From positions 186,001-250,000 of the forward strand of contig JANYET010000050.1 of the NCBI GenBank assembly GCA_025359785.1: a DNA stretch of 64,000 nt. The letters run 5' to 3'. The translations under genes were made by a program, and so were the position numbers. Position 1 is the first letter of the stretch, and each line of letters opens with the position of its first letter. The notes below the pieces were generated by a model. It ran no database searches. It had not been told where the DNA came from and saw only the letters and a program-made list of their open reading frames with translations. The DNA is from Alphaproteobacteria bacterium. GTDB taxonomy: Bacteria; Pseudomonadota; Alphaproteobacteria; Caulobacterales; Caulobacteraceae. This document shows, piece after piece, positions 24,397-31,156 of the stretch.

Positions 24397-24567
24397 CCCG
24401 GAAACGGGCCGCCAGGGCCACTTGGCAGATTGCCGCGTGAGCGGCGCTCAGATGACCTTGGCGCTCCGCCTTCAAAGCTTTGAGCAGATGCTTGTCAGTA
24501 CCAAGCTCTCGAAATCCCTCAGGCCCAATTGGGCTTGGCCCCTGAACTACTCCAGCATCTGCGAGCC

Positions 24568-24720
24568 TCAGGCCCCGTCGTCGGCGACCTGCGTGCGCGG
24601 ATGCCGCGTTGCCGGCAGGTCTTCCACCGGCGCGCGCCCGCGGAACAACCCGCCCGCCGCGGCGATCGCGAAGGTCGCGAACGCCCAGACACCGATCAGC
24701 ACCATCACCGCAAAACTCAC
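24568..24720 (-). CDS. 50-residue single-span membrane protein behind a LexA-box promoter
   Basis: GTG 24720 to TGA 24568 with GAGGTGG upstream. The protein starts (M/V)SFAVMVLIGVWAFATFAIA, one hydrophobic span of about 23 residues, then GGLFRGRAPVEDLPATRHPR and a short hydrophilic tail. Positive residues follow the span, predicting N-out/C-in topology. The LexA-box promoter at 24910-24953 fires toward it with a leader of about 180 bases. Caulobacter SidA is a small SOS-induced membrane peptide that blocks division; this protein fits that class by size, topology and control, but I see no direct sequence similarity. A pinholin-like lysis role is the alternative. Confidence 0.6.
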   Translation of the reverse strand: MSFAVMVLIGVWAFATFAIAAAGGLFRGRAPVEDLPATRHPRTQVADDGA

Positions 24721-24909
24721 GCGACCACCTCACCTAAACGCCGACACCGTAACCCCGCCCGTTCCGGCGCGGCCACGACCCGTCTTCTCGGGTAATCGAG
24801 GCGGTGCGCGAAGGTGCGCCGAGGCGCATCGCGGCGCACGGTAAACGCCGATCCAGTGGCTCTAGTCCTCGGCGCCGTTCCGGCGGGCGCACCAATCAAC
24901 GCTAACAAC

Positions 24910-24953
24910 ACTCTCTCAAATTCGCGTGGGTCTGTCAAGAACAAATCAAGAAC
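24910..24953 (-). promoter_or_regulatory. Second LexA-box (SOS) promoter, upstream of the 50-residue membrane protein
   Basis: On the minus strand: GTTCTTGATTTGTTC (24953-24939, perfect GTTC-N7-GTTC), TTGACA (-35, 24938-24933), a 17-base spacer, GAGAGT (-10, 24915-24910). Together with about 25 bases of initial transcript (AGCGTTGATTGG then GCGCCCGC) it matches the module at 17404-17476 at about 58 of 73 positions. It begins 1 base after the stop of the DUF6456-like gene. Confidence 0.85.
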
Positions 24954-24954
24954 A

Positions 24955-25545
24955 TCAGCGACCCCCAGGATTCGCCATCGCCAGGATATCCAGCGCCACC
25001 TTCAGCACCGCCTCGATCCGCGCCGCCTCACGGTCGCCGCCGCCGGCCTCGCGGGGCGTCAGCTCCTGGCCACAGATCAGGTCGCACACGCTCACCAGGT
25101 CCGACTGCCCGAACAGCCGCGCCCGATAGCCCGCCAGCTCCCGCTCGGCCTGCTGCCGGCCGGCCGCCTGCTTCAGCAACAGCCCCAGCGACGGGCCCGC
25201 CGCCAACCCACCGCTCGGCATCACCTCCAGCGTCGAGCCGATCGACGGCGCCGACCCGGCGCGCCGCCAGCAGGCGCCGTAGGCCTCGCCCGCCTGCCTC
25301 TGCCGCGCGGCGATCCGGCCCTTGCCCGCCAGCCAGTCGAGCCCGGCCTGCCGCCGGTACGGCGTCTCGCGTTCGCCCTTGCGCGCCGCGGGCGTCTCGA
25401 ACACCGCGCCGCGCGCGCTGGCCAGCGCCACCGTCTCGGCCACGCCCTCGGCGACCGCCCGCGCCTCGGCCCGGCCCTGCTCGCGGGCCTCCAGAACTTT
25501 CAGCCGCTCACGCATCGCGCGGGCGGGATCATAGGCGCGTCCCAT
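24955..25545 (-). CDS. DUF6456-like protein (possible late-gene/GTA-type activator)
   Basis: 196 residues from ATG 25545 (GGGAG upstream). The opening GRAYDPARAMRERLKVLEAR is helical and basic. The core has YRRQAGLDWLAGKGRIAARQ followed by RQAGEAYGACWRRAG. The end has SDLVSVCDLICGQELTPREA then IEAVLKVALDILA, like the C-terminal helices of DUF6456. DUF6456 occurs, to my knowledge, in the gene-transfer-agent activator GafA and relatives. The assignment is by eye and should be checked with a profile search. It is the third gene of a minus-strand set that starts under the repressor's operators. Confidence 0.6.
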   Translation of the reverse strand: MGRAYDPARAMRERLKVLEAREQGRAEARAVAEGVAETVALASARGAVFETPAARKGERETPYRRQAGLDWLAGKGRIAARQRQAGEAYGACWRRAGSAPSIGSTLEVMPSGGLAAGPSLGLLLKQAAGRQQAERELAGYRARLFGQSDLVSVCDLICGQELTPREAGGGDREAARIEAVLKVALDILAMANPGGR

Positions 25546-25574
25546 GCCGTCTCCCTGATGATTGCAAATGAACC

Positions 25575-25784
25575 TCAGCGCCCGCCGCGCGCCACCACCG
25601 CATCGGCCAGCCGATAGACCGCCTCGCCCGCGGCGCGGTCGCCCTCGATCACCACCAGCCCGGCGGCGGTGTGCGCCAGCAATTCGCGCAGGAACCGCGG
25701 CCGATCCGCCGGCCTGCGCCGGCTGAGCGCGCGGGCGACCATCGCGGCGGCATCCTCCGCCTCGCCGCCCGCCGCCGTGCTCAT
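25575..25784 (-). CDS. Small hypothetical protein of the regulatory island
   Basis: 69 residues, MSTAAGGEAEDAAAMVARAL then SRRRPADRPRFLRELLAHTA and AAGEAVYRLADAVVARGGR. It is mostly helical with a basic centre and no recognised motif. It overlaps the upstream gene by 4 bases (ATGA) and precedes the DUF6456-like gene by 29 bases, so the three probably form one transcript. Its function is unknown. Confidence 0.55.
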   Translation of the reverse strand: MSTAAGGEAEDAAAMVARALSRRRPADRPRFLRELLAHTAAGLVVIEGDRAAGEAVYRLADAVVARGGR

Positions 25785-26044
25785 CCTCGGCCTCGCGCCG
25801 CCAGCACCGGATAGCCGCCATGCGCCAGCACCGCGCCCACATGCGCTCCATGCCGCGCGAACCCGGGCCGCATCGGGTCGGTGCCACCGCCGGGCCGCGC
25901 CCGGAACAGCCGCTCCAGCCGGTCCGCCGTCTCCGCCGGCAGGTCCAGCTCGACCCGCACCAGGCCTGGCGGCGCCCCGCCATGGCGACAGGCGTAATAG
26001 CTGGCCCGGGCGAGCGGCGATGTCGGCGGTTTGAACGGCTTCAT
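25781..26044 (-). CDS. Small hypothetical protein, first gene of the repressor-controlled transcript
   Basis: 87 residues from ATG 26044 (MKPFKPPTSPLARASYYACR). The middle, VRVELDLPAETADRLERLFR, looks like an amphipathic strand-helix as in small DNA-binding or ribbon-helix-helix proteins; the C-terminus is Gly/His-rich. The open frame to 26080 is rejected because it would cover the operator. The gene diverges from the S24 repressor, with operator 1 (26053-26069) just upstream of its start, so it should be repressed by that protein. Confidence 0.6.
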   Translation of the reverse strand: MKPFKPPTSPLARASYYACRHGGAPPGLVRVELDLPAETADRLERLFRARPGGGTDPMRPGFARHGAHVGAVLAHGGYPVLAARGRG

Positions 26045-26052
26045 GACTCGGA

Positions 26053-26069
26053 CCGTATAAAACATGCGG
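26053..26069. promoter_or_regulatory. Operator 1 of the S24 repressor (proposed)
   Basis: CCGTATAAAACATGCGG, 17 bp, an imperfect inverted repeat (arms CCGTA/TGCGG). It matches operator 2 (26088-26104) and operator 3 (26809-26825), and covers the TATACG sequence that could be the -10 of the leftward transcript. Confidence 0.6.
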
Positions 26070-26072
26070 CTC

Positions 26073-26104
26073 TTGCGCAAATTATTTCCGTAGATTAATT
26101 ACGG
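26073..26104 (+). promoter_or_regulatory. Repressor promoter with operator 2 over its -10
   Basis: TTGCGC (-35, 26073-26078), a 17-base spacer, TAATTA (-10, 26096-26101). Operator 2, CCGTAGATTAATTACGG (26088-26104), is a perfect inverted repeat with 5-bp arms and a 7-base centre, and covers the -10, predicting autoregulation. The start would be near 26108, giving a leader of about 22 bases. Confidence 0.65.
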
Positions 26105-26129
26105 CATGATCGAACCGCGGAGATTTCCT

Positions 26130-26774
26130 ATGGACGAGCGCTTCCTGCGCCTGCGTCAGGCCCGCGTCGCCAAGGGTTTCGAGACCGCCGCCGCGGCCGC
26201 CGACGCCTTCGGCTGGAACCGCAACACCTATGGCTCCAACGAAAACGGCAACGCGCCCTTCTCCTACCGCCGAGCCAAGGACTACGCCCAGGCCTTCGGT
26301 GTCCGGCCCGAATGGCTCTATGACGCGGCTGGCGCCATGTTGCCGGCGGCCGAGGCCGGCTTCGTGCCGATCGTCGGCCGGGTCGGCGCGAACCCCGATG
26401 GCCTGGTGCTCTTCGCCACGGGGGACGAGCCCGGCGATCTCGCCCCCGTGCCGCCCGGCGGCACCGATCAGGCGCGCGCGCTGCTGGTGGTCGGCCACTC
26501 CATGCGCGGCATCGCCGACGACGGCGCCCTGATCTATTTCGAGGACCAGCGCACCGCCCCGAGCCCCGACATGCTGGGCCACGTCGTGGTCGTGGAACTC
26601 GACACCGAAGAGGTCCTGGTCAAGCGCCTGCTGCGCGGCTCCCGCGCGGGCGTCTACGACCTGGAGAGCATCGCCGGACCCACGCGCCAGGACGCGCGCC
26701 TGCGCTGGGCGGCGCACATCACCGCGATCATCCCGCCCTTCCAGGCCCGCCGGATCATCCGCGGCGCAGCCTGA
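26130..26774 (+). CDS. XRE/S24 (LexA/CI-like) phage repressor
   Basis: 214 residues from ATG 26130, which has CGGAG eight bases upstream; an ATG at 26106 lies next to the operator and is less likely. The N-terminal helix-turn-helix (RFLRLRQARVAKGFETAAAA then ADAFGWNRNTYGSNENG) belongs to the XRE class. The C-terminal S24 domain has GHSMRGIADDGALIYFE with the catalytic Ser about 124 and EVLVKRLLRG with Lys about 165. The usual Ala-Gly cleavage site is not obvious (GRVGAN is nearest), so SOS-induced self-cleavage is uncertain. It should bind the three 17-bp sites around it and silence the island. Confidence 0.85.
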   Translation: MDERFLRLRQARVAKGFETAAAAADAFGWNRNTYGSNENGNAPFSYRRAKDYAQAFGVRPEWLYDAAGAMLPAAEAGFVPIVGRVGANPDGLVLFATGDEPGDLAPVPPGGTDQARALLVVGHSMRGIADDGALIYFEDQRTAPSPDMLGHVVVVELDTEEVLVKRLLRGSRAGVYDLESIAGPTRQDARLRWAAHITAIIPPFQARRIIRGAA

Positions 26775-26797
26775 CCGCAGGCTATCTACGCAAATAT

Positions 26798-26826
26798 TTG
26801 GAGCCGGTCCGTATTTTTGATACGAT
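26798..26826 (+). promoter_or_regulatory. Operator 3 and leaderless promoter
   Basis: TTGGAG (-35, 26798-26803), a 17-base spacer, TACGAT (-10, 26821-26826). Operator 3, CCGTATTTTTGATACGA (26809-26825), covers the spacer and -10. The predicted start coincides with the ATG at 26833, so the next gene's mRNA would be leaderless. Confidence 0.6.
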
Positions 26827-26832
26827 ACCGGA

Positions 26833-27228
26833 ATGGACCCAGATTCCCCGACGCGGCGGCGCCTCATCGCCCAACAGCCCACCGGCGTCGCCTGGTCGGG
26901 CCTGGCGCCCGAGCCCTTCCCGGCCCCTGACGCCGCCGCCCTGGCCCGCGACGACGAGGCCCGCGCCACGGCCCGGGCCCAATGGCGCCACACCCGCTCC
27001 GGCCGCCTGCTCACCGCCATGACTGAGGCCGAGCGCGCCGTGGAGACCGTCCGCGCCTGCGTCGCCCGCGGCCTGGCGGTCAGCGACGCCCGCTGCGGCC
27101 TGGCGCTGGGGGCCCTGGACCGCGCCGCGGCCACCGCGCGCCAGGCCATGGACGCGAACCCGCCCGGCGGCCTATCTCAAGGGGCATGTGCAACGAATAT
27201 CGCTTCAAGCAGTCTCTCGACCGACTGA
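26833..27228 (+). CDS. Hypothetical phage-like protein, probably leaderless
   Basis: 131 residues, MDPDSPTRRRLIAQQPTGVA then WSGLAPEPFPAPDAAALARD, followed by Ala/Arg-rich helices (TAMTEAERAVETVRACVARG, LGALDRAAATARQAMD). No family is recognised. No ribosome site precedes the ATG, which fits the leaderless promoter at 26798-26826. The last 43 bases overlap the SRAP gene in another frame. Being under the same operator as the repressor region suggests it belongs to the element rather than to the host. Confidence 0.55.
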   Translation: MDPDSPTRRRLIAQQPTGVAWSGLAPEPFPAPDAAALARDDEARATARAQWRHTRSGRLLTAMTEAERAVETVRACVARGLAVSDARCGLALGALDRAAATARQAMDANPPGGLSQGACATNIASSSLSTD

Positions 27229-27749
27229 CCGAGACCTTCGGCGCCCTGAGGCTGCCGCTCCATTGGGCCGGCGGCGCGCCGAACCTTGAGCCCCGCGACT
27301 CGATCCGCCCGACCGACCTCGCGCCGATCCTCGTCGGCTCCGCCCAGGGCTGCGAACTGCAACAGCTGCGCTGGGGCTTCGCCCGGCCCCAGGGCGGCCC
27401 GGTCATCAACTTCCGATCCGACGGCCGCCGCTTCCCCACCGGCCGCTGCCTGATCCCCGCCGACGGCTTCTACAAATTCACCGGCGACAAGGCCGCCCCC
27501 AAGACGCAAAAGAAGTCGAAGTGGCTGTTCACTGCCGCAGATGGCGACCTGTTCTGCATCGCCGGCCTCATCCGCGACGACCGCTTCACCATGCTGACCA
27601 TGGAGCCGGGACCCGACATCGCGCCCTACCACAATCGCCAGATCGTCATCCTGCCGCGCGCCCAGTGGGCCGACTGGCTGGGCCCCTCGCCCGAGGCCGT
27701 CATCCCGGCCCTGCCCGCCGGCAGCCTCGCCGTCACCCAGATCCGCTGA
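27186..27749 (+). CDS. SOS-response-associated peptidase family protein (SRAP; YedK/HMCES)
   Basis: 187 residues starting MCNEYRFKQS. Cys2, exposed after Met removal, is the residue that crosslinks to abasic sites. Other SRAP signatures are LQQLRWGFARPQ, VINFRSDGRRFPTGRCLIPA (Asn and Arg contacts) and DGFYKFTGDKA, plus the His in EPGPDIAPYHNRQIVILPRA. The family shields abasic sites in single-stranded DNA by a DNA-protein crosslink. AAGGGG precedes ATG 27186. Such genes are common in prophages and in the chromosome, so its ownership is unclear. No LexA box is visible upstream. Confidence 0.92.
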   Translation: MCNEYRFKQSLDRLTETFGALRLPLHWAGGAPNLEPRDSIRPTDLAPILVGSAQGCELQQLRWGFARPQGGPVINFRSDGRRFPTGRCLIPADGFYKFTGDKAAPKTQKKSKWLFTAADGDLFCIAGLIRDDRFTMLTMEPGPDIAPYHNRQIVILPRAQWADWLGPSPEAVIPALPAGSLAVTQIR

Positions 27750-27762
27750 GGACATCCGACTC

Positions 27763-28653
27763 ATGACCGCACACCGCTCCCGCGTCGCGGCCCTCGCCCT
27801 CACCCTCGCCTGCTGGACCGGCGCCATGGCCGTCCGAGCCGCCGAGCCGACGCCCAGCGCGCCGGTCGGCATGGTGGCGCAACCCTGCCCGGCCGGCAGC
27901 TTCGGCCGGACCGACGCCGACCTCGCGCTGGCCGCCGGCTTCTTCAAGGAGGGTCCGCCCGATCCGGGGGTCCTCGCGGCCTGGGCCAAGGAGGCTCCCG
28001 AGCGCACCCGTCTCGAAGACTGGCGCAAGGCCAACGACTGGGCCGACCTCTGCCGCTACCGCCTGGACAACGAACGGATCGCCAGGGCTGGCAAGGTCCG
28101 CGTGGTCTTCCTGGGCGACTCCATCACCGAGTTCTGGAAGGCCGCCGACCCCGCCTTCTTCGCCGACGGCGTCGTCAATCGCGGGATCAGCGGCCAGACC
28201 AGCGGCCAACTGCTCCTCCGCTTCCAGCAGGACGTCGTGTCCCTGCGCCCACGGGCCGTCCACATCCTGGTCGGGACCAACGACGTTGCCGGCAACAACG
28301 GCCCGGAACGGCCCGAGGACCTGAAGAACAACCTGCGCGCCATGCTCGCCATAGCCCAGGCCAACCACCTGCGGGTCATCCTGGGCTCGATCCCGCCGGC
28401 CGCGACCTTTTCCTGGCGTCCCGCCCTTCGTCCAGCGGCTCAGATCCGTGAGATCAATGTCTGGATCGCCGCCTTCGCCAAGGCCCAGGGCGCGGCGTAC
28501 ATCGACTATGGCGCGGTTCTCGCCGATCCCGACGGCGCCATGAAGCCCGGCCTCAGCCGCGACGGCGTCCACCCGCTGAAGGCCGGCTACGCCCTGATGA
28601 AACCGCTCAGCGAAAAGGCGATGCCTGGTCCCACGGGCAGACCCGCCCGCTGA
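27763..28653 (+). CDS. Secreted SGNH/GDSL hydrolase
   Basis: 296 residues with a signal peptide (MTAHRSRVAALALTLACWTG-AMAVRAAEP). It has the SGNH blocks: VVFLGDSITEFW with the catalytic Ser, GISGQTSGQLLLRF (Gly), VHILVGTNDVAGN (Asn) and SRDGVHPLKAGYALM with Asp and His. It is a periplasmic or exported esterase/acetylhydrolase; the substrate is unknown, with polysaccharide or lipid esters most likely. It starts 13 bases after the SRAP stop codon. Confidence 0.9.
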   Translation: MTAHRSRVAALALTLACWTGAMAVRAAEPTPSAPVGMVAQPCPAGSFGRTDADLALAAGFFKEGPPDPGVLAAWAKEAPERTRLEDWRKANDWADLCRYRLDNERIARAGKVRVVFLGDSITEFWKAADPAFFADGVVNRGISGQTSGQLLLRFQQDVVSLRPRAVHILVGTNDVAGNNGPERPEDLKNNLRAMLAIAQANHLRVILGSIPPAATFSWRPALRPAAQIREINVWIAAFAKAQGAAYIDYGAVLADPDGAMKPGLSRDGVHPLKAGYALMKPLSEKAMPGPTGRPAR

Positions 28654-28661
28654 GCCGCGAT

Positions 28662-28868
28662 CTACGGCAGATCTTCCGCCAGGATCGCCATTTCGAACAT
28701 GAACGAGCCGTCGCCGTCTTCGTCCTCGAAGACCACGCCCACGAACTCCTCGCCGACATAGACCTCGGCGGAATCCTTCTGCTTGGGACGCGGTGTCAGC
28801 ACGATGCGGGCGTTGGCGAAGGTGCCCCGAAGGTGGCCTTCGAGCTTCCGGATCATTCGTTCGTCCAC
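28662..28868 (-). CDS. DUF3126 family protein
   Basis: 68 residues: MDERMIRKLEGHLRGTFANA, then PRPKQKDSAEVYVGEEFVGV and EDEDGDGSFMFEMAILAEDL. This is the whole of the DUF3126 family, small acidic alphaproteobacterial proteins of unknown function. It usually lies next to cysE, as here (82 bases away). It converges on the GDSL hydrolase with a gap of 8 bases. Confidence 0.88.
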   Translation of the reverse strand: MDERMIRKLEGHLRGTFANARIVLTPRPKQKDSAEVYVGEEFVGVVFEDEDGDGSFMFEMAILAEDLP

Positions 28869-28949
28869 GCCAAGGCTCCTGGAGATTCTATAAGGCGCGC
28901 GAACCTAGCCGGTCCGGACGGCCGGGCAAACCCGCAACCGCGGCTATCC

Positions 28950-29801
28950 TCAGATCACGTAGTCGTAGACCACGTCGGCCAGCGTGTGGTCCATGCTGCG
29001 CGCCGGCTCCTCGCAGGTCGGGCAGTTGACCAGCCGCGCGGGCACGCCGGCCGCCGTGCAGCCGGCGGGCACCGGCTTCAGCACCACCGAGCCCGACGCG
29101 ATCTTGGCGTAGTCGCCGATGACGATATTGCCCAGCACCTTGGCGCCGGCCCCCAGCAGCACGCCCTTGCCGATCTTCGGATGCCGGTCGCCGCGCTCGG
29201 CGCCCGTTCCGCCCAGGGTCACGCCCTGCAGCATGGAGACGTCATCGCCGATCACCGCGGTCTCGCCCACCACGATCCCCGTGGCGTGGTCGATGAAGAC
29301 GCCACGGCCGATCTGGGTCGCGGGATGGATATCCACCTGGAACAGCTCGCTCATCCGGCTCTGCAGATAGAGCGCCAGGGTCTCGCGGCCGTCATGCCAC
29401 AGCGAGTTGGCCACCCGCTGGGTCTGCAACGACAGGAAGCCCTTGAAGAACAGGAACGGCTGGACGTAGCCCTTGCAGGCCGGGTCGCGTTCGAACACCG
29501 CTTTCAGGTCGGCCTCGGCGGCATCCACCAGCCCGGGGTTCCGCGAATAGGCCTCTTCGGCGATCTCGCGGATGCTCATCGCGCGCAGTTCCTGGTCGCC
29601 CAGCTTTCGCGCGAGCTGATAGGACAGCGCGCCGCCCAGGGACTTGTGATTGAGGATCACGGCGGCCAGCAGGCTGGCGAGCGCCGCCTCCTTCTGACCC
29701 GCGGCCTCGGCTTCGTTGCGAAGAGCCGCCCAGACTGGCGGCGCATTGGCCGGGTCGACGACTTCCAGGCGTTGCTGGCTCATCTGATCCTCCCGCCCCA
29801 T
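28950..29801 (-). CDS. cysE: Serine O-acetyltransferase
   Basis: 283 residues. The N-terminal helical domain contains ALSYQLARKLGDQELRAMSI. The left-handed beta-helix (hexapeptide) part reads ATQIGRGVFIDHATGIVVGE then TAVIGDDVSMLQGVTLGGTG with the catalytic HATG His. It continues KIGKGVLLGAGAKVLGNIVI. The enzyme makes O-acetylserine from serine and acetyl-CoA, the first step of cysteine synthesis. The C-terminal tail ends DVVYDYVI, the usual end that binds cysteine synthase (ending in Ile). Confidence 0.95.
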   Translation of the reverse strand: MGREDQMSQQRLEVVDPANAPPVWAALRNEAEAAGQKEAALASLLAAVILNHKSLGGALSYQLARKLGDQELRAMSIREIAEEAYSRNPGLVDAAEADLKAVFERDPACKGYVQPFLFFKGFLSLQTQRVANSLWHDGRETLALYLQSRMSELFQVDIHPATQIGRGVFIDHATGIVVGETAVIGDDVSMLQGVTLGGTGAERGDRHPKIGKGVLLGAGAKVLGNIVIGDYAKIASGSVVLKPVPAGCTAAGVPARLVNCPTCEEPARSMDHTLADVVYDYVI

Positions 29802-29813
29802 CAGGCGTCTCCC

Positions 29814-30428
29814 CTACCTTAGCATGAGGCGCGCCAACGCGCCCGGCAAAGAACCCTCGACAGCCATATGGTGAGCCCGCAGCAGCATCGCCACCGTCAG
29901 CATGTCGGGAAGATATCCGGCCATCGCGGCGTCCAGGACTTCGCGGAACGGCGCCCGCGCGATGGCGATCGCCTCGGTCTCGTCCGCCGCGTGGACCGCA
30001 TCGGATGGCGACAGTCCGGTCGCCAGATAACCGATCATCCGCTCGTCGGTCACCGAATTGGACAGCTGCGTGCGCATCACCTCGCGCCACTCGGCGGCCA
30101 CCAGGCCGGTTTCCTCGGCCAGTTCGCGCTTGGCGCCCTCCAGCGGATCTTCGTCGAGCGGCGCGCCGCCCTCGGGCAGCTCCCAGCTGTAGTCGCCGAA
30201 CGGGAACCGGTGCTGGCCGACCAGGGTCACCGTCCCGTCCTCGTGGATCGGCAGGACCGCCACCGCCAGGTTCTTGAACCGCACGAGGCCGTAGGGCGAG
30301 GCACGACCGGTCGGCGCGATGGCCGTCTGGTCGGTCACCGTGATCCAGCCGCTCTCGAACGCCACGCGCTCGGTCCCCGGCGTCCAGCGCGCGCCGTGGG
30401 CTCTGAGCCATGGGGGTTTGTCGATCAT
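29814..30428 (-). CDS. Nudix hydrolase (ADP-ribose pyrophosphatase type)
   Basis: 204 residues from ATG 30428; the open frame to 30509 is divergent-promoter sequence. The Nudix box is complete: GGAPLDEDPLEGAKRELAEE then TGL, fitting G-x5-E-x7-REU-x-EE-x-G-U. The sequence before it (YGLVRFKNLAVAVLPIHEDG then TVTLVGQHRFPFGDYSWELP) resembles ADP-ribose/NDP-sugar hydrolases of the NudF group. It would clear toxic nucleoside-diphosphate-linked compounds. It lies 12 bases upstream of cysE on the same strand. Confidence 0.9.
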   Translation of the reverse strand: MIDKPPWLRAHGARWTPGTERVAFESGWITVTDQTAIAPTGRASPYGLVRFKNLAVAVLPIHEDGTVTLVGQHRFPFGDYSWELPEGGAPLDEDPLEGAKRELAEETGLVAAEWREVMRTQLSNSVTDERMIGYLATGLSPSDAVHAADETEAIAIARAPFREVLDAAMAGYLPDMLTVAMLLRAHHMAVEGSLPGALARLMLR

Positions 30429-30534
30429 CGGACCTCGGCTCGCCTTGCGGTACGGCTCCGCGCACCCATAAAGGAGCCACCCTATCCAATCCTCAACGCC
30501 CAGAAACACCCAGATTCAACCTCGTGAGGCGCCC

Positions 30535-31155
30535 GTGACCATCGCCCTGCCGCCGGCTCCGGATTTCGGCGCGCCCGTGGAACTCAAGCCAGCGCCGCAG
30601 GTGCTGGCGTTCCTGGCCACCCGCCGCTCGACCTCGGCCGTCACCCTGACCGAGCCCGCGCCCAGCCCGGACGAACTTGACGCCCTGATCGGCCTCGCCG
30701 CCCGCGTGCCAGACCACGGCAAGCTCGCGCCCTGGCGCTTCGTGATCCTTCAGGGCGACGCCAAGGGCCGCTTCGCCGCGCGGCTCGAGGCGATCGCGCT
30801 GGCCCGCCACGACCAGACCGCCGCCGCCAAGCTCGCCAAGTTGAAAATCCCGCCGCTCTGCGTGGCGGTGATCGCCTCGCCCAGGCCCGCCGCGATCCCG
30901 GACTGGGAGCAGCTGCTCTCCGCCGGCGCCGTCTGCGCCAACCTGCTCTACGCGACGCTGGCGGCCGGCTATGGCGCCAACTGGATCACTGACTGGTACG
31001 CCTACGACCCCGACGCGACCGCGCTCCTCGGCCTGACGCCTGCGGAAAAGGTGGCGGGCTTTCTGCTGATCGGCACGGCCCGCGAGGCTCCCATGGAGCG
31101 CGAACGCCCCGACGTCGCCGCCCTCGTCACCCACTGGCAGGAGCCGGTTAGCTAA
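30535..31155 (+). CDS. Nitroreductase family protein
   Basis: 206 residues. Features of the FMN-dependent nitroreductase fold are FLATRRSTSAVTL (phosphate-binding Arg-Ser), LIGLAARVPDHGKLAPWRFV, and GAVCANLLYATLAAGYGANW followed by GFLLIGTAREAP. The HGKLAPWRF segment and the small size place it with the YdjA-type group. The natural substrate is unknown. It diverges from the Nudix gene, sharing the 106-base region 30429-30534. Confidence 0.9.
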   Translation: MTIALPPAPDFGAPVELKPAPQVLAFLATRRSTSAVTLTEPAPSPDELDALIGLAARVPDHGKLAPWRFVILQGDAKGRFAARLEAIALARHDQTAAAKLAKLKIPPLCVAVIASPRPAAIPDWEQLLSAGAVCANLLYATLAAGYGANWITDWYAYDPDATALLGLTPAEKVAGFLLIGTAREAPMERERPDVAALVTHWQEPVS

Positions 31156-31156
31156 G

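Noticed and set aside
24523..24534. Perfect palindrome GCCCAATTGGGC downstream of the 50-residue gene
   Set aside because: No T-run follows, so it is not a standard terminator; there is no second copy nearby to suggest an operator.
24717..24944. Minus-strand 75-codon frame overlapping the second LexA promoter
   Set aside because: Its start (TTG) lies upstream of the predicted transcription start and inside the LexA box, and its composition is Arg/Pro shadow-like. Only its stop touches the real small gene.
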